64,000 nt of DNA, taken from contig NZ_JADYTF010000003.1 of assembly GCF_021530995.1 (NCBI RefSeq), positions 1-64,000 of the forward strand, written 5' to 3'. How positions within the stretch are numbered: position 1 is the first letter of the stretch; every line of letters starts with the position of its first letter. Source of the stretch: Bacteroides caecigallinarum (GTDB lineage: Bacteria > Bacteroidota > Bacteroidia > Bacteroidales > Bacteroidaceae). This document shows positions 8,348 through 17,004 of this stretch, piece after piece. The notes under the pieces are model-generated. The model was not told the DNA's origin and did not search any database. It saw nothing but the letters and a program-made list of their open reading frames with translations. The position numbers and the translations under genes are program-made.

Positions 8348-9943
8348 TTAACAAGTTTCCCTATTGTTCAGATTAGAGAAAACTGTTTTCCACTCATTAA
8401 TAGTACCTGTTTCAGAAGAAAAGCTTACACCTATTTTATATACTTTCCTACTATCCGAAGCATATTCGCGCGCATAACCTCTCTCTTCTATTTGCTGAAC
8501 AGCCTCATCAGCTGTACCATCAAGCTTGAACTCGAATATATATACATAATCAGATGTTTCCACGACACAATCCACCCGTCCCTGACTCTGAACTTTTTCC
8601 ACATACACAGTATATACACTAATAAGACGCATTATTAAATAAAAAGTATATTGGAAATACCGTTCTCTCTCCTGTTCGTTATCTTTACGACGCATCGTAT
8701 AAGGAATACTTGCGAAAAAGGATGTAAACAATGTATGAAGAGTCTCCGGTTCACCCGATTCAAATGCGTCAACAGCATCATCAATCCAGTTACTCACGTA
8801 TGTACGAGGTTGAAGATAAGACGAAGCCAATGCAGTCAGTAAACCATCCTTAACCTCATTGTTCGGAAAATCCAGAAGGAACCGGTTTCGGCGCATATCA
8901 TAATCCTTTATAGTCAGATAGCCACTCTGATAAATCATAGGAAGAGGACGCTCTATATCTGCCTTATAATCTATAAATTGTTCCGGACGGTAATATTTTC
9001 CTGTAAGTTCATTCATATTTTCTTTAGAATGCGAAAGAAGGCGAATAAGATATGTAGGTGTACCGGAACTGAACCAAAAATTATTCATACTTACACTATC
9101 AAAAGCATTAAGAAGACTGAAAGGATTGTAAACGTCAGTCATACGGTCACTGAAATGATAACCGTCATATTTCTGTTTTAGCATTTGCTTAATTTCATCC
9201 GTTGTACATCTGTACTCAGATGCCATTGCAGTCATTGGTTCTGCAAAATAATTCTCCAACTCATTCTGAGTGATTCCGCAAAGCGACTCATATCGTCTGT
9301 CCAAACTTATATCCTTGGGTTGATTAAAACCGCTGAACACACTGACCTGAGAAAATTTAGTAACACCTGTAAGAAATACAAACTGTAAATGAGCATCAGC
9401 ACTCTTAAATGCAGAATAGAAAGATTTCAAAACATTACGATGCGTTTCTTCCAATTCATAGTCTATATCGAGTACATCCAGCATTGGTTTGTCATATTCA
9501 TCAATCAAAACAACAGCACGATATCCAGTCTGTTCATGTGCAGCACGAAGAACTTCCACAAACCTATCTCCTATTCCAAGTATATCTGTCCTGTCCGGCA
9601 AATTAAAATTACGCTCCCATTCTGATACATAAAAAATCAGTTTTTTCTCCAGTTCACCAGGATTACTGAAGTTTGTACTATTAAAATCCACATGAAAGAC
9701 CGGATGTATGTTCCATTCATTTTCAAGTTTTTCCATTGCCAATCCCTTGAACAAGTCTTTACGACCCAGATAATAGTTTTCTATAGTTGATACAAGAAGA
9801 CTCTTACCAAAACGGCGTGGACGACTAAGAAAATATATTCCACCATCGTGTGTCAAACTGTATATCAAATCTGTTTTGTCTACATAGACATAACCTTCTT
9901 CTATAATACGATCAAAACTTTGGATTCCAATAGGATACTTCAT
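8348..9943 (-). CDS. AAA-type ATPase with C-terminal PD-(D/E)XK nuclease-like domain
   Basis: 531-residue protein of the AAA-ATPase-like plus PD-DExK_9 architecture that is highly multiplied in Bacteroides genomes. Seen: N-terminal YPIGIQSFDRIIEEGYVYVDKT; Walker A in FLSRPRRFGKSLLVST near residue 40; Walker B AVVLIDEYDKPMLDVL near 148; the family segment FLTGVTKFSQVSVFSGFN near 200; and a C-terminal nuclease-like core with D then EFK (GRVDCVVETSDYVYIFEFKL, near 460). No function is firmly established; proposed roles include nucleic-acid processing or defence. It is monocistronic, between nrfH and the tricorn gene. Confidence 0.85.
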   Translation of the reverse strand: MKYPIGIQSFDRIIEEGYVYVDKTDLIYSLTHDGGIYFLSRPRRFGKSLLVSTIENYYLGRKDLFKGLAMEKLENEWNIHPVFHVDFNSTNFSNPGELEKKLIFYVSEWERNFNLPDRTDILGIGDRFVEVLRAAHEQTGYRAVVLIDEYDKPMLDVLDIDYELEETHRNVLKSFYSAFKSADAHLQFVFLTGVTKFSQVSVFSGFNQPKDISLDRRYESLCGITQNELENYFAEPMTAMASEYRCTTDEIKQMLKQKYDGYHFSDRMTDVYNPFSLLNAFDSVSMNNFWFSSGTPTYLIRLLSHSKENMNELTGKYYRPEQFIDYKADIERPLPMIYQSGYLTIKDYDMRRNRFLLDFPNNEVKDGLLTALASSYLQPRTYVSNWIDDAVDAFESGEPETLHTLFTSFFASIPYTMRRKDNEQERERYFQYTFYLIMRLISVYTVYVEKVQSQGRVDCVVETSDYVYIFEFKLDGTADEAVQQIEERGYAREYASDSRKVYKIGVSFSSETGTINEWKTVFSNLNNRETC

Positions 9944-10137
9944 GCTTATTATTTATTTTACATTGATGCGATAAAGATAATACAAACAAAGTGAAGAACA
10001 AAATGAAAGATAAATTTTCGGTTTGACCAATCAATAATATTAAAATCCGCAACAAAAAAAGAATTTTCTTTTATAACTTCTTCGCCAGCATAAATCGTAT
10101 AAATTCAGGAGTGTTTTCATTCGTTCAGACATCAGAA

Positions 10138-10203
10138 AAAAAACGTGAGCAAATTTGACTTAAAACATGCCCACGTTTTACCTAAAATTTGCCCACGTTT
10201 TTT
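10138..10203 (-). terminator. Terminator downstream of the tricorn-like protease gene
   Basis: A 19-base arm at 10138-10156 pairs with 10185-10203 (one A-C position, G-U on the minus strand), followed on the minus strand by a T run. A second copy of GCCCACGTTTT lies inside (10169-10179), 22 bases from the copy in the right arm (10191-10201), so two alternative hairpins can form. The remainder of the gap 9944-10137 shows nothing recognisable apart from AT-rich sequence. Confidence 0.65.
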
Positions 10204-10220
10204 TTAAGTATTTTTAAGCC

Positions 10221-13200
10221 TTACTTGCCCGAATCGATTTCTTTCAGCAATTCCTCTACAGCAGCCTTCAGCTGAGTATCCTCACCTTTAACAATAGTTT
10301 CAGGAGAGTTCAGGATATAGATATCAGGTTCAAGCTGTGTATTTTCCAAATAGCTTCCGTCAGGCAAACGATAACCTACCACAGGAATACCGAATACAAG
10401 TGTAGGGTCCTGAAGACGCTCCCAGTTGACACTTGTCATAGTTCCTGGAACAGGAGCACCCACCAGTTTGCCTATACCTTTATGCTTATATACCCACGGA
10501 GTTCCATGAGCATTAGAGTAATTAGCCTCACACTGAAGCATAATAGAAGGCTTGTTCCATCTGCGGCTTGGCATATCACAAGCTTCACGACCTCTTACCA
10601 CCTGTGTGAAGTATTTCTTGCCACTAAACAGCACCTCGATATCCTCATGCAGGCGACCTCCACCATTGAAACGTGTATCGATAACAATTCCTTCACAATT
10701 ATTGTACTTACCTAAGATATCAGAATATACTGTACGGAAACTTCCGTCGTCCATAGACTGGACATGAACATAGCCCAGACGTCCACCGGAAAGTTTCTCT
10801 ACCTCCTCGGCACGCTGCTTAACCCAACGTTTATACAAAAGGGAACTCATGGCACCACTTGTAACCGGTTTAACCACTTCATCCCATCTTTCACCGGATT
10901 CTGGATTATAAACAGATACAAGCACCTTCTTACCGGCCTTTCCGTTAAGGAGAGTTGTATAATCTGTATCCTTGTCTATAACACTGCCGTCAATCTTTTC
11001 AATTATATTTCCGGCCTCAACTTTGGAATTCTTTCTGTCAAACGGACCTTTGGCCACAACTTCAGAAATACGAAGTCCCTTACCGGAATATTCCCAGTCG
11101 TACAGTAATCCCAAGTTTGCTGTAGCCTCAGTCTTTGAAGACGGACGATAGCTTGCACCGGTATGCGAAACATTAAGTTCGCCAAGCCACTCACTAAGCA
11201 TCTCTGCAAAGTCATAATTATTTGAGATATGAGGCAAGAAACGGCGATAAGCCGCGGTAAGTCCTTCCCAGTCTACTCCATGCATATTAACCTCATAGAA
11301 ACGTTTTTTCTCCTGTTTATATACATGATTGAACATATATTCACGTTCTGCGGCAAGGTCCATTTTCATTTCAGCCTTATATGTTATAGGCTTCAGAGAC
11401 TCGGACGAAGCATCCATTTTCTGCATATTGCTACCACCAAGAATAAATACAGCCTTACCTTCCTTGTCGGTCTGCATATCTCCCCATCCGGCATCCATCT
11501 TATGCAGGAGCTTGGTTTCTTTTTTTCTCAGGTCCAACTTCCACATATCATATCCACCCTCGAATGAAGACAGATAGTAAAGCTTCTCTCCATCCTCTGA
11601 AATAATAGCAGAAGCTATGCTTGATGAGTTAGGAGTAAGACGTACGATACGGTCTTCTATGCCATCTGTTTCAACTTCTACAGGTTTTACAGATTCTTCG
11701 TCCTTCTTGTCGGCATCATCACCCTTCTTTGATTTTTTATCGTCTTTCTTTGAACTCTTGTCGCCCTTAGAGTTGTTTTCCTTCTTGGAAGCCTTCTCCT
11801 GTTCTTCCTTCAGAGCCTTCTCTATTTCATAATCCTCCTTGCTAAGACGGAATTTATCATATGAGTCCTGATTCATGAAGACTATCATTACATCATCCAG
11901 CGAGCCCCATGAAGCATGATTACGCATACCATATCTCTCGGTAGTGAAAAGAAGAGCATTACCATCCATAACCCAGCGAGGAGAACCGCTTGTGTAACCG
12001 CTTCCTGTAATATTCACAATATCTCCTTTTCCGTCGGCCTTAACAATACCTATGTCAGTGTAAGGATCGTGTTTGTGACCTATAAATTCAAGAGTGAACC
12101 ACTTTCCGTCAGGACTCCATGAATACTCAAATCCTCCGTAAGTATTATACCATGTAGAACCATCGGTGATCTGTCTTACTTTCTTCGATTCGAGGTTCAC
12201 CACCATAAGTTTGTTTCTGTCTTCAATGAAAGCCACTTCCTTACCGTCGGGAGAGAACTTAGGATATCCACGTTCCACCGATGTTGAAGGCAGCAAAGCT
12301 TCTTCCTCTATAAGTGTGGCGTTAGGGAAATTAGGATCATCCTTACGGGCAATCTTAGCCAGATATAGTTCCCAGTTACCTCCTCTTTCGCTTGCATAAA
12401 CCAAAGTGCGGTTGTCTGCCCCGAAAGAAACACCTTTCTCTGCTTCCGGAGTATTGGTTATCCGCTTGGTGGTATTGTATTCTACAGAAGTCACAAAAAC
12501 CTCACCACGCACAATAAATGCCACCTGTTTACCGTCTGGAGATACTACCGCCTCACTTGCGCCACGTGTGAAGCTCATATTTTCAGGCATAGCCTCATCA
12601 TCTCTCACAACAGTAACATTCAGTTTCTTTGGCTTTTCTCCAAGGTTCTGAGTATAAATCTCACCATTATAAGAGTAGCACAATTTATTTCCGTCACCAA
12701 CCGAAAGGAATCTTACGGGATGAACCTTAAAGTCGGAAATCTGACTCACATTCTTTGGGTCCGAAAGTGGGAAAGAATAGACATTAAAAGATCCTCCGTT
12801 TCTTTCACTTAGGAAAAATACGGTCTTCTCATCATCCGAGAATACAGGATTTCTGTCTTCACCTGCACGCTCTGTAAGATTGGTATGCTTTCCGCTTTTT
12901 GTATCATATAACCAGACATCACGTGTTACGGAAGAAGTATGATGCTTTCTCCACTCATCTTCATACCCCTTACAGTCCTGATAAAGGAACAAATCGCCTT
13001 CATTATTAAACTCAACCATTTCGGCAGGAGTGGCAAGAACCTGTAAAGTTTTTCCTCCTTCTGCTGGAACTTTATAAAGTTCAGTCATAGCCGAAGTAGG
13101 GAAAAGAGCACTCTGTGCAGGGTCCTGAATAGATGCGGAAAAATAGACGAACTTGCCGTCGGTACTGAAAGCTGTAGGTATCTCTGACGCAGAATTAAGG

Positions 13201-13514
13201 GTAAGTCTGCGTGCCGGACCACCATCAGCCGACATAATGAACACATCCTGATTACCATAACGGTCGCTTGCAAAAGCTATTTGCTTACCGTCGGGCGACC
13301 ATACCGGGTCCGATTCATACGACTCCTGTGTGGTAAGCTGAACAGCCTGTCCACCGTCGGAACTAACCTTATACACATCCCCCTTATAGCAGAAAACCAC
13401 TGATTTACCATCGGGCGATATGCGTACATCACGCATCCATAAAGGATTAATACTTGCAGCCTGAGCAGTCAAAGCTCCCGCACCAAGTATCAGCATTAGA
13501 ATATTCTTTCTCAT
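10221..13514 (-). CDS. Tricorn-like S41 family protease with WD40/PD40 propeller and PDZ domain
   Basis: 1097-residue exported protein. A signal peptide (MRKNILMLILGAGALTAQAA) precedes a long run of beta-propeller repeats with the signature SPDGKxVVF/FxSDRxGNxDVF (about residues 25-560), then a strongly charged Lys/Asp/Glu linker (about 565-615), a second propeller-like part, a PDZ-type segment (GNIIEKIDGSVIDKDTDY, about 840-900) and a C-terminal tail-specific protease domain. In the latter, EANYSNAHGTPW carries the probable nucleophilic serine near residue 1005. The family degrades peptides and misfolded proteins; cellular substrates are unknown. It starts 37 bases after mfd and is probably cotranscribed. 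Confidence 0.88.
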   Translation of the reverse strand: MRKNILMLILGAGALTAQAASINPLWMRDVRISPDGKSVVFCYKGDVYKVSSDGGQAVQLTTQESYESDPVWSPDGKQIAFASDRYGNQDVFIMSADGGPARRLTLNSASEIPTAFSTDGKFVYFSASIQDPAQSALFPTSAMTELYKVPAEGGKTLQVLATPAEMVEFNNEGDLFLYQDCKGYEDEWRKHHTSSVTRDVWLYDTKSGKHTNLTERAGEDRNPVFSDDEKTVFFLSERNGGSFNVYSFPLSDPKNVSQISDFKVHPVRFLSVGDGNKLCYSYNGEIYTQNLGEKPKKLNVTVVRDDEAMPENMSFTRGASEAVVSPDGKQVAFIVRGEVFVTSVEYNTTKRITNTPEAEKGVSFGADNRTLVYASERGGNWELYLAKIARKDDPNFPNATLIEEEALLPSTSVERGYPKFSPDGKEVAFIEDRNKLMVVNLESKKVRQITDGSTWYNTYGGFEYSWSPDGKWFTLEFIGHKHDPYTDIGIVKADGKGDIVNITGSGYTSGSPRWVMDGNALLFTTERYGMRNHASWGSLDDVMIVFMNQDSYDKFRLSKEDYEIEKALKEEQEKASKKENNSKGDKSSKKDDKKSKKGDDADKKDEESVKPVEVETDGIEDRIVRLTPNSSSIASAIISEDGEKLYYLSSFEGGYDMWKLDLRKKETKLLHKMDAGWGDMQTDKEGKAVFILGGSNMQKMDASSESLKPITYKAEMKMDLAAEREYMFNHVYKQEKKRFYEVNMHGVDWEGLTAAYRRFLPHISNNYDFAEMLSEWLGELNVSHTGASYRPSSKTEATANLGLLYDWEYSGKGLRISEVVAKGPFDRKNSKVEAGNIIEKIDGSVIDKDTDYTTLLNGKAGKKVLVSVYNPESGERWDEVVKPVTSGAMSSLLYKRWVKQRAEEVEKLSGGRLGYVHVQSMDDGSFRTVYSDILGKYNNCEGIVIDTRFNGGGRLHEDIEVLFSGKKYFTQVVRGREACDMPSRRWNKPSIMLQCEANYSNAHGTPWVYKHKGIGKLVGAPVPGTMTSVNWERLQDPTLVFGIPVVGYRLPDGSYLENTQLEPDIYILNSPETIVKGEDTQLKAAVEELLKEIDSGK

Positions 13515-13551
13515 TATTCAAATATTATATTTCAGTTCTATATTATTTTAT

Positions 13552-16500
13552 TTATCCAGCTTGTATGCTCGTTATTTCCTGCAATTCCCTTACAGCCGAC
13601 TGCACATCTTTTATATCCTTGATAATCATGCTGCGTTTTCCGTTCTGTTCCCTGAGATTACATTGGCGCGGATAGCGCGACATATAGCCTATCATCTTGC
13701 CGAAAGCCTCACTCTGATAGTACGGACTGTCAGGATTGCTTACAAAGAAGAGTGTCATACGTCCTGATTTCAGGAATATCTTCTCTATACCAAGACGCTT
13801 GGCGATACGTCTCAACGGAACTATACGTATCAGCTCTTCCCCTTCAGGCGGAATTGCTCCGAAACGGTCTATCAGACGCGCTTTGAAATCTTCTACATCT
13901 TTGTCGAGTTCCAGTTTGTCAAGCTCACGGTAGAGCAACATTCTTTCGCTGCTGCTCGGTATATATTCGTTAGGGAACAAGAGTTCGAGGTCGCTCTCTA
14001 CGGTACATTCATCTACGAAACCTTCGCCGCTCAAAACCTCATCACCAGCTTTCACTTCATCGGCATAAAGTTCGGAGAACTCATCGTTCTTAAGTTCTGT
14101 AACTGCCTCTGCCAATATTTTCTGATATGTTTCATATCCCAAATCGGCAATGAAACCGCTCTGTTCGGCTCCCAGCATGTTTCCAGCTCCACGAATGTCA
14201 AGATCCTGCATTGCGATATGAATACCGCTGCCCAAATCGCTGAAGTTCTCTATTGCCTGCAGACGGCGGCGTGCTTCCGGAGTGAGAGAGCTTAAAGGCG
14301 GTGCAAGCAGATAGCAGAAGGCTTTCTTGTTTCCGCGTCCCACACGTCCGCGCATCTGATGAAGGTCGCTCAGACCGAAGTTCTGCGCCTGATTTATTAT
14401 AATGGTATTGGCGTTCGGAATGTCTATACCGCTTTCTATTATGGTTGTAGCAAGAAGTACGTCGTAATCGTAATTAACGAAATCGAAAATAATCTTCTCC
14501 AGTTCATCGGGCTGCATCTGACCGTGACCTATACACACACGGCAATCTGGTATGTTTCTTTCTATCAGAGCCTTCAGCTCCGCAAGGTTCTGTATGCGGT
14601 TGTTCACAAAGAACACCTGACCGTTGCGGCTCATCTCGAAGTTTATAGCCTCGGTTATTATCTCCTCGTTGAAAGTATGAACCTCGGTCTGTATAGGATA
14701 TCTGTTAGGCGGTGGTGTCTGAATTACAGACAGGTCTCTTGCGCCCATAAGCGAGAACTGGAGGGTGCGCGGAATAGGTGTGGCCGTCATAGTAAGTGTA
14801 TCAACATTCACCTTTATCTGACGTAGTTTTTCTTTCACACTTACCCCGAACTTCTGTTCCTCGTCTATGATAAGCAAGCCCAAATCCTTGAACTTGACAC
14901 TCTTTCCTATTATCTTGTGAGTACCGATAAGGATATTTATCTGACCGTCGGCAAGCTCTTTCAAAATTCTACTGGTATCCTTGGCCGTACGTGCACGGCT
15001 AAGATATTCCACCTTGCAAGGCAATCCCTCAAGTCGTTTCTTGAAAGTCTGGAAATGCTGGTATGCAAGAACAGTTGTAGGGACAAGTACTGCCACCTGT
15101 TTATTGTCTGCCACAGCCTTGAAAGCCGCTCTTACGGCAACTTCCGTCTTTCCGAAACCTACGTCTCCACAGACAAGTCTGTCCATAGGACGGTCGCTCT
15201 CCATATCGGCTTTAACCTCCTGGGTAGCTTTCGACTGGTCCGGAGTATCTTCATACAGGAACGAAGCTTCCAGCTCATGCTGCAAGAAACTGTCCGGACT
15301 GTACTTGAAACCTTTTTCCTGTTTGCGCTGCGAATAAAGTTTTATAAGGTCGCGGGCTATGTCCTTTATCTTGGTCTTGGTGCGTTCCTTGATTTTCTCC
15401 CACGCGCCTGTTCCCAATTTGCTTATTCTTGGCGGCTCGCCTTCCTTGCCCTTATATTTGGAAATCTTATGAAGCGAATGGATTGACACGAACACCACAT
15501 CATCATTCTGATAAATCAACTTGATTACTTCCTGAGTGGTATTCCCGTTAGGTATGCGTACCAGTCCGGCAAAACGGCCTATACCATGGTCTATATGAAC
15601 GACATAGTCTCCAGGTTCAAACTGATTAAGTTCCTTAAGCGAAAGTGCAACTTTACCGCTACGTGCCTTGTCGCTGCGGAGATTGTATTTATGGAAACGG
15701 TCGAATATCTGATGGTCGGTGAATATACACAAACGCATTGTATGATCTACGAAACCTTCATGAAGAGTGCGATCTACCGGTTCAAATACTATATTATCTC
15801 CCCTCTCCTTGAATATATCCTTCAGTCGGTCAGTCTGTTTGGAGCTGTCGGAACATATATATATCTTATACCCTCTCTGGATGAAATCATTCAGAGAAGA
15901 CGAAACCATATCAAAATTCTTATGGAAAATAGGCTGGACAGAAGTCTCAAACTTCAACCTTGCCTGAGGTGTACCGATAGGTTTTGAACCAAAATCAATC
16001 CTTCTGAAATCAAGAGCCTTGTCTGTGAAATCAGTTCCTTGAATAATGGTTTTCTGTATGTCAGGCAGTTCCTCATTGTCACCGTCTTCGGCAGCAGCTA
16101 TAGCCTGCGATGAAAGAACTTCATCATGAATACTCTGTATCCTTTCCCTTACCCATAACAGGTCTTTCACACACAGCAAAGCGTGTGATGGAAGAAAATC
16201 AAGGAATGTCACCGAATCGCCGGTAACTCCTGTCAACTCCGGAACTATATTTACAGCAGTCTTCTTCTCTTTCGATAACTGCGATTCAACCTCAAAAGTT
16301 CGTATACTGTCTATCTCGTCACCAAAGAAGTCTATACGGTAAGGATACTCTGACGCAAAGGAAAACACATCGAGAATACTTCCACGTGTGGCAAACTGCC
16401 CCGGCTCGTAAACATAGTCCACATGATCGAACCCCAACGATATCAATTGTGCAGCTATAGTGTCAGTCTCAACATTCTGACCAACCTTGAGCGAAACGGT

Positions 16501-16923
16501 CTTGTCCGTCAGAAGCTTCTTCGACACCACTTTTTCCGCCAAAGCTTCAGGATAAGTAACCACCGCCAGATTATCCCTCTTTTCCAGACGGCTCAACACT
16601 TCGGTGCGAAGAATCTCGTTTGCAGCATCTTTCTGCCCATACTTGATGGCACGCCTGTACGACGAAGGGAAAAACAGGATATCCGCATCACCATTGGCCT
16701 GAACCATATCGTGATAGAAATATCCGGCCTCCTCACTGTCATTAAGCACAAACACATATACTGATGGATTATTCTTTATAAATGCCGAAAAGAACAATGA
16801 TACACACGAAGCATGCACACCGCCCACATAAACAGTCTTTATGCCACCATCCTTAAGAATCGAAGCCAAACCTTTGGTGTTAGGATGAGCGGCATATACG
16901 TTTTGCAATTCTGTAATAGTCAT
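13552..16923 (-). CDS. mfd: Transcription-repair coupling factor
   Basis: 1123-residue DNA translocase that displaces stalled RNA polymerase and recruits UvrA/B. Visible: UvrB-like N-terminal part, the RNA-polymerase-interacting segment beginning FEPGDYVVHIDHGIGRFAGL (about 470), superfamily-2 helicase motifs MDRLVCGDVGFGKTEVAVRA (Walker A, about 595), LLIIDEEQKFGV (about 690), TMTATPIPRTLQ, QMRGRVGRG, and the C-terminal TRCF domain. The ORF can be extended to a TTG at 16947, but the ATG at 16923 (MTITELQ) follows a likely -7 element (TAAATTTG, 16945-16952), so the extension is not coding. Divergent from the TPR gene. Confidence 0.96.
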   Translation of the reverse strand: MTITELQNVYAAHPNTKGLASILKDGGIKTVYVGGVHASCVSLFFSAFIKNNPSVYVFVLNDSEEAGYFYHDMVQANGDADILFFPSSYRRAIKYGQKDAANEILRTEVLSRLEKRDNLAVVTYPEALAEKVVSKKLLTDKTVSLKVGQNVETDTIAAQLISLGFDHVDYVYEPGQFATRGSILDVFSFASEYPYRIDFFGDEIDSIRTFEVESQLSKEKKTAVNIVPELTGVTGDSVTFLDFLPSHALLCVKDLLWVRERIQSIHDEVLSSQAIAAAEDGDNEELPDIQKTIIQGTDFTDKALDFRRIDFGSKPIGTPQARLKFETSVQPIFHKNFDMVSSSLNDFIQRGYKIYICSDSSKQTDRLKDIFKERGDNIVFEPVDRTLHEGFVDHTMRLCIFTDHQIFDRFHKYNLRSDKARSGKVALSLKELNQFEPGDYVVHIDHGIGRFAGLVRIPNGNTTQEVIKLIYQNDDVVFVSIHSLHKISKYKGKEGEPPRISKLGTGAWEKIKERTKTKIKDIARDLIKLYSQRKQEKGFKYSPDSFLQHELEASFLYEDTPDQSKATQEVKADMESDRPMDRLVCGDVGFGKTEVAVRAAFKAVADNKQVAVLVPTTVLAYQHFQTFKKRLEGLPCKVEYLSRARTAKDTSRILKELADGQINILIGTHKIIGKSVKFKDLGLLIIDEEQKFGVSVKEKLRQIKVNVDTLTMTATPIPRTLQFSLMGARDLSVIQTPPPNRYPIQTEVHTFNEEIITEAINFEMSRNGQVFFVNNRIQNLAELKALIERNIPDCRVCIGHGQMQPDELEKIIFDFVNYDYDVLLATTIIESGIDIPNANTIIINQAQNFGLSDLHQMRGRVGRGNKKAFCYLLAPPLSSLTPEARRRLQAIENFSDLGSGIHIAMQDLDIRGAGNMLGAEQSGFIADLGYETYQKILAEAVTELKNDEFSELYADEVKAGDEVLSGEGFVDECTVESDLELLFPNEYIPSSSERMLLYRELDKLELDKDVEDFKARLIDRFGAIPPEGEELIRIVPLRRIAKRLGIEKIFLKSGRMTLFFVSNPDSPYYQSEAFGKMIGYMSRYPRQCNLREQNGKRSMIIKDIKDVQSAVRELQEITSIQAG

Positions 16924-16944
16924 CGTTATGAAAAATAGTTCGTG

Positions 16945-16952
16945 CAAATTTA
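16945..16952 (-). promoter_or_regulatory. -7 element for mfd
   Basis: TAAATTTG on the minus strand matches TAnnTTTG. It lies 22 bases before the mfd ATG and overlaps the alternative upstream TTG start, arguing against that start. No TTTG was seen at the expected -33 position. Confidence 0.5.
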
Positions 16953-16964
16953 CGAAAAAGTTAT

Positions 16965-16972
16965 TATTTTTG
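16965..16972 (+). promoter_or_regulatory. -7 element for the TPR-protein gene
   Basis: TATTTTTG matches TAnnTTTG. Transcription would start near 16979, downstream of an artefactual TTG start close by and upstream of the ATG at 17005. Confidence 0.5.
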
Positions 16973-17004
16973 CAGCAATAGTATAAATATTGAAATTACC
17001 GTAT

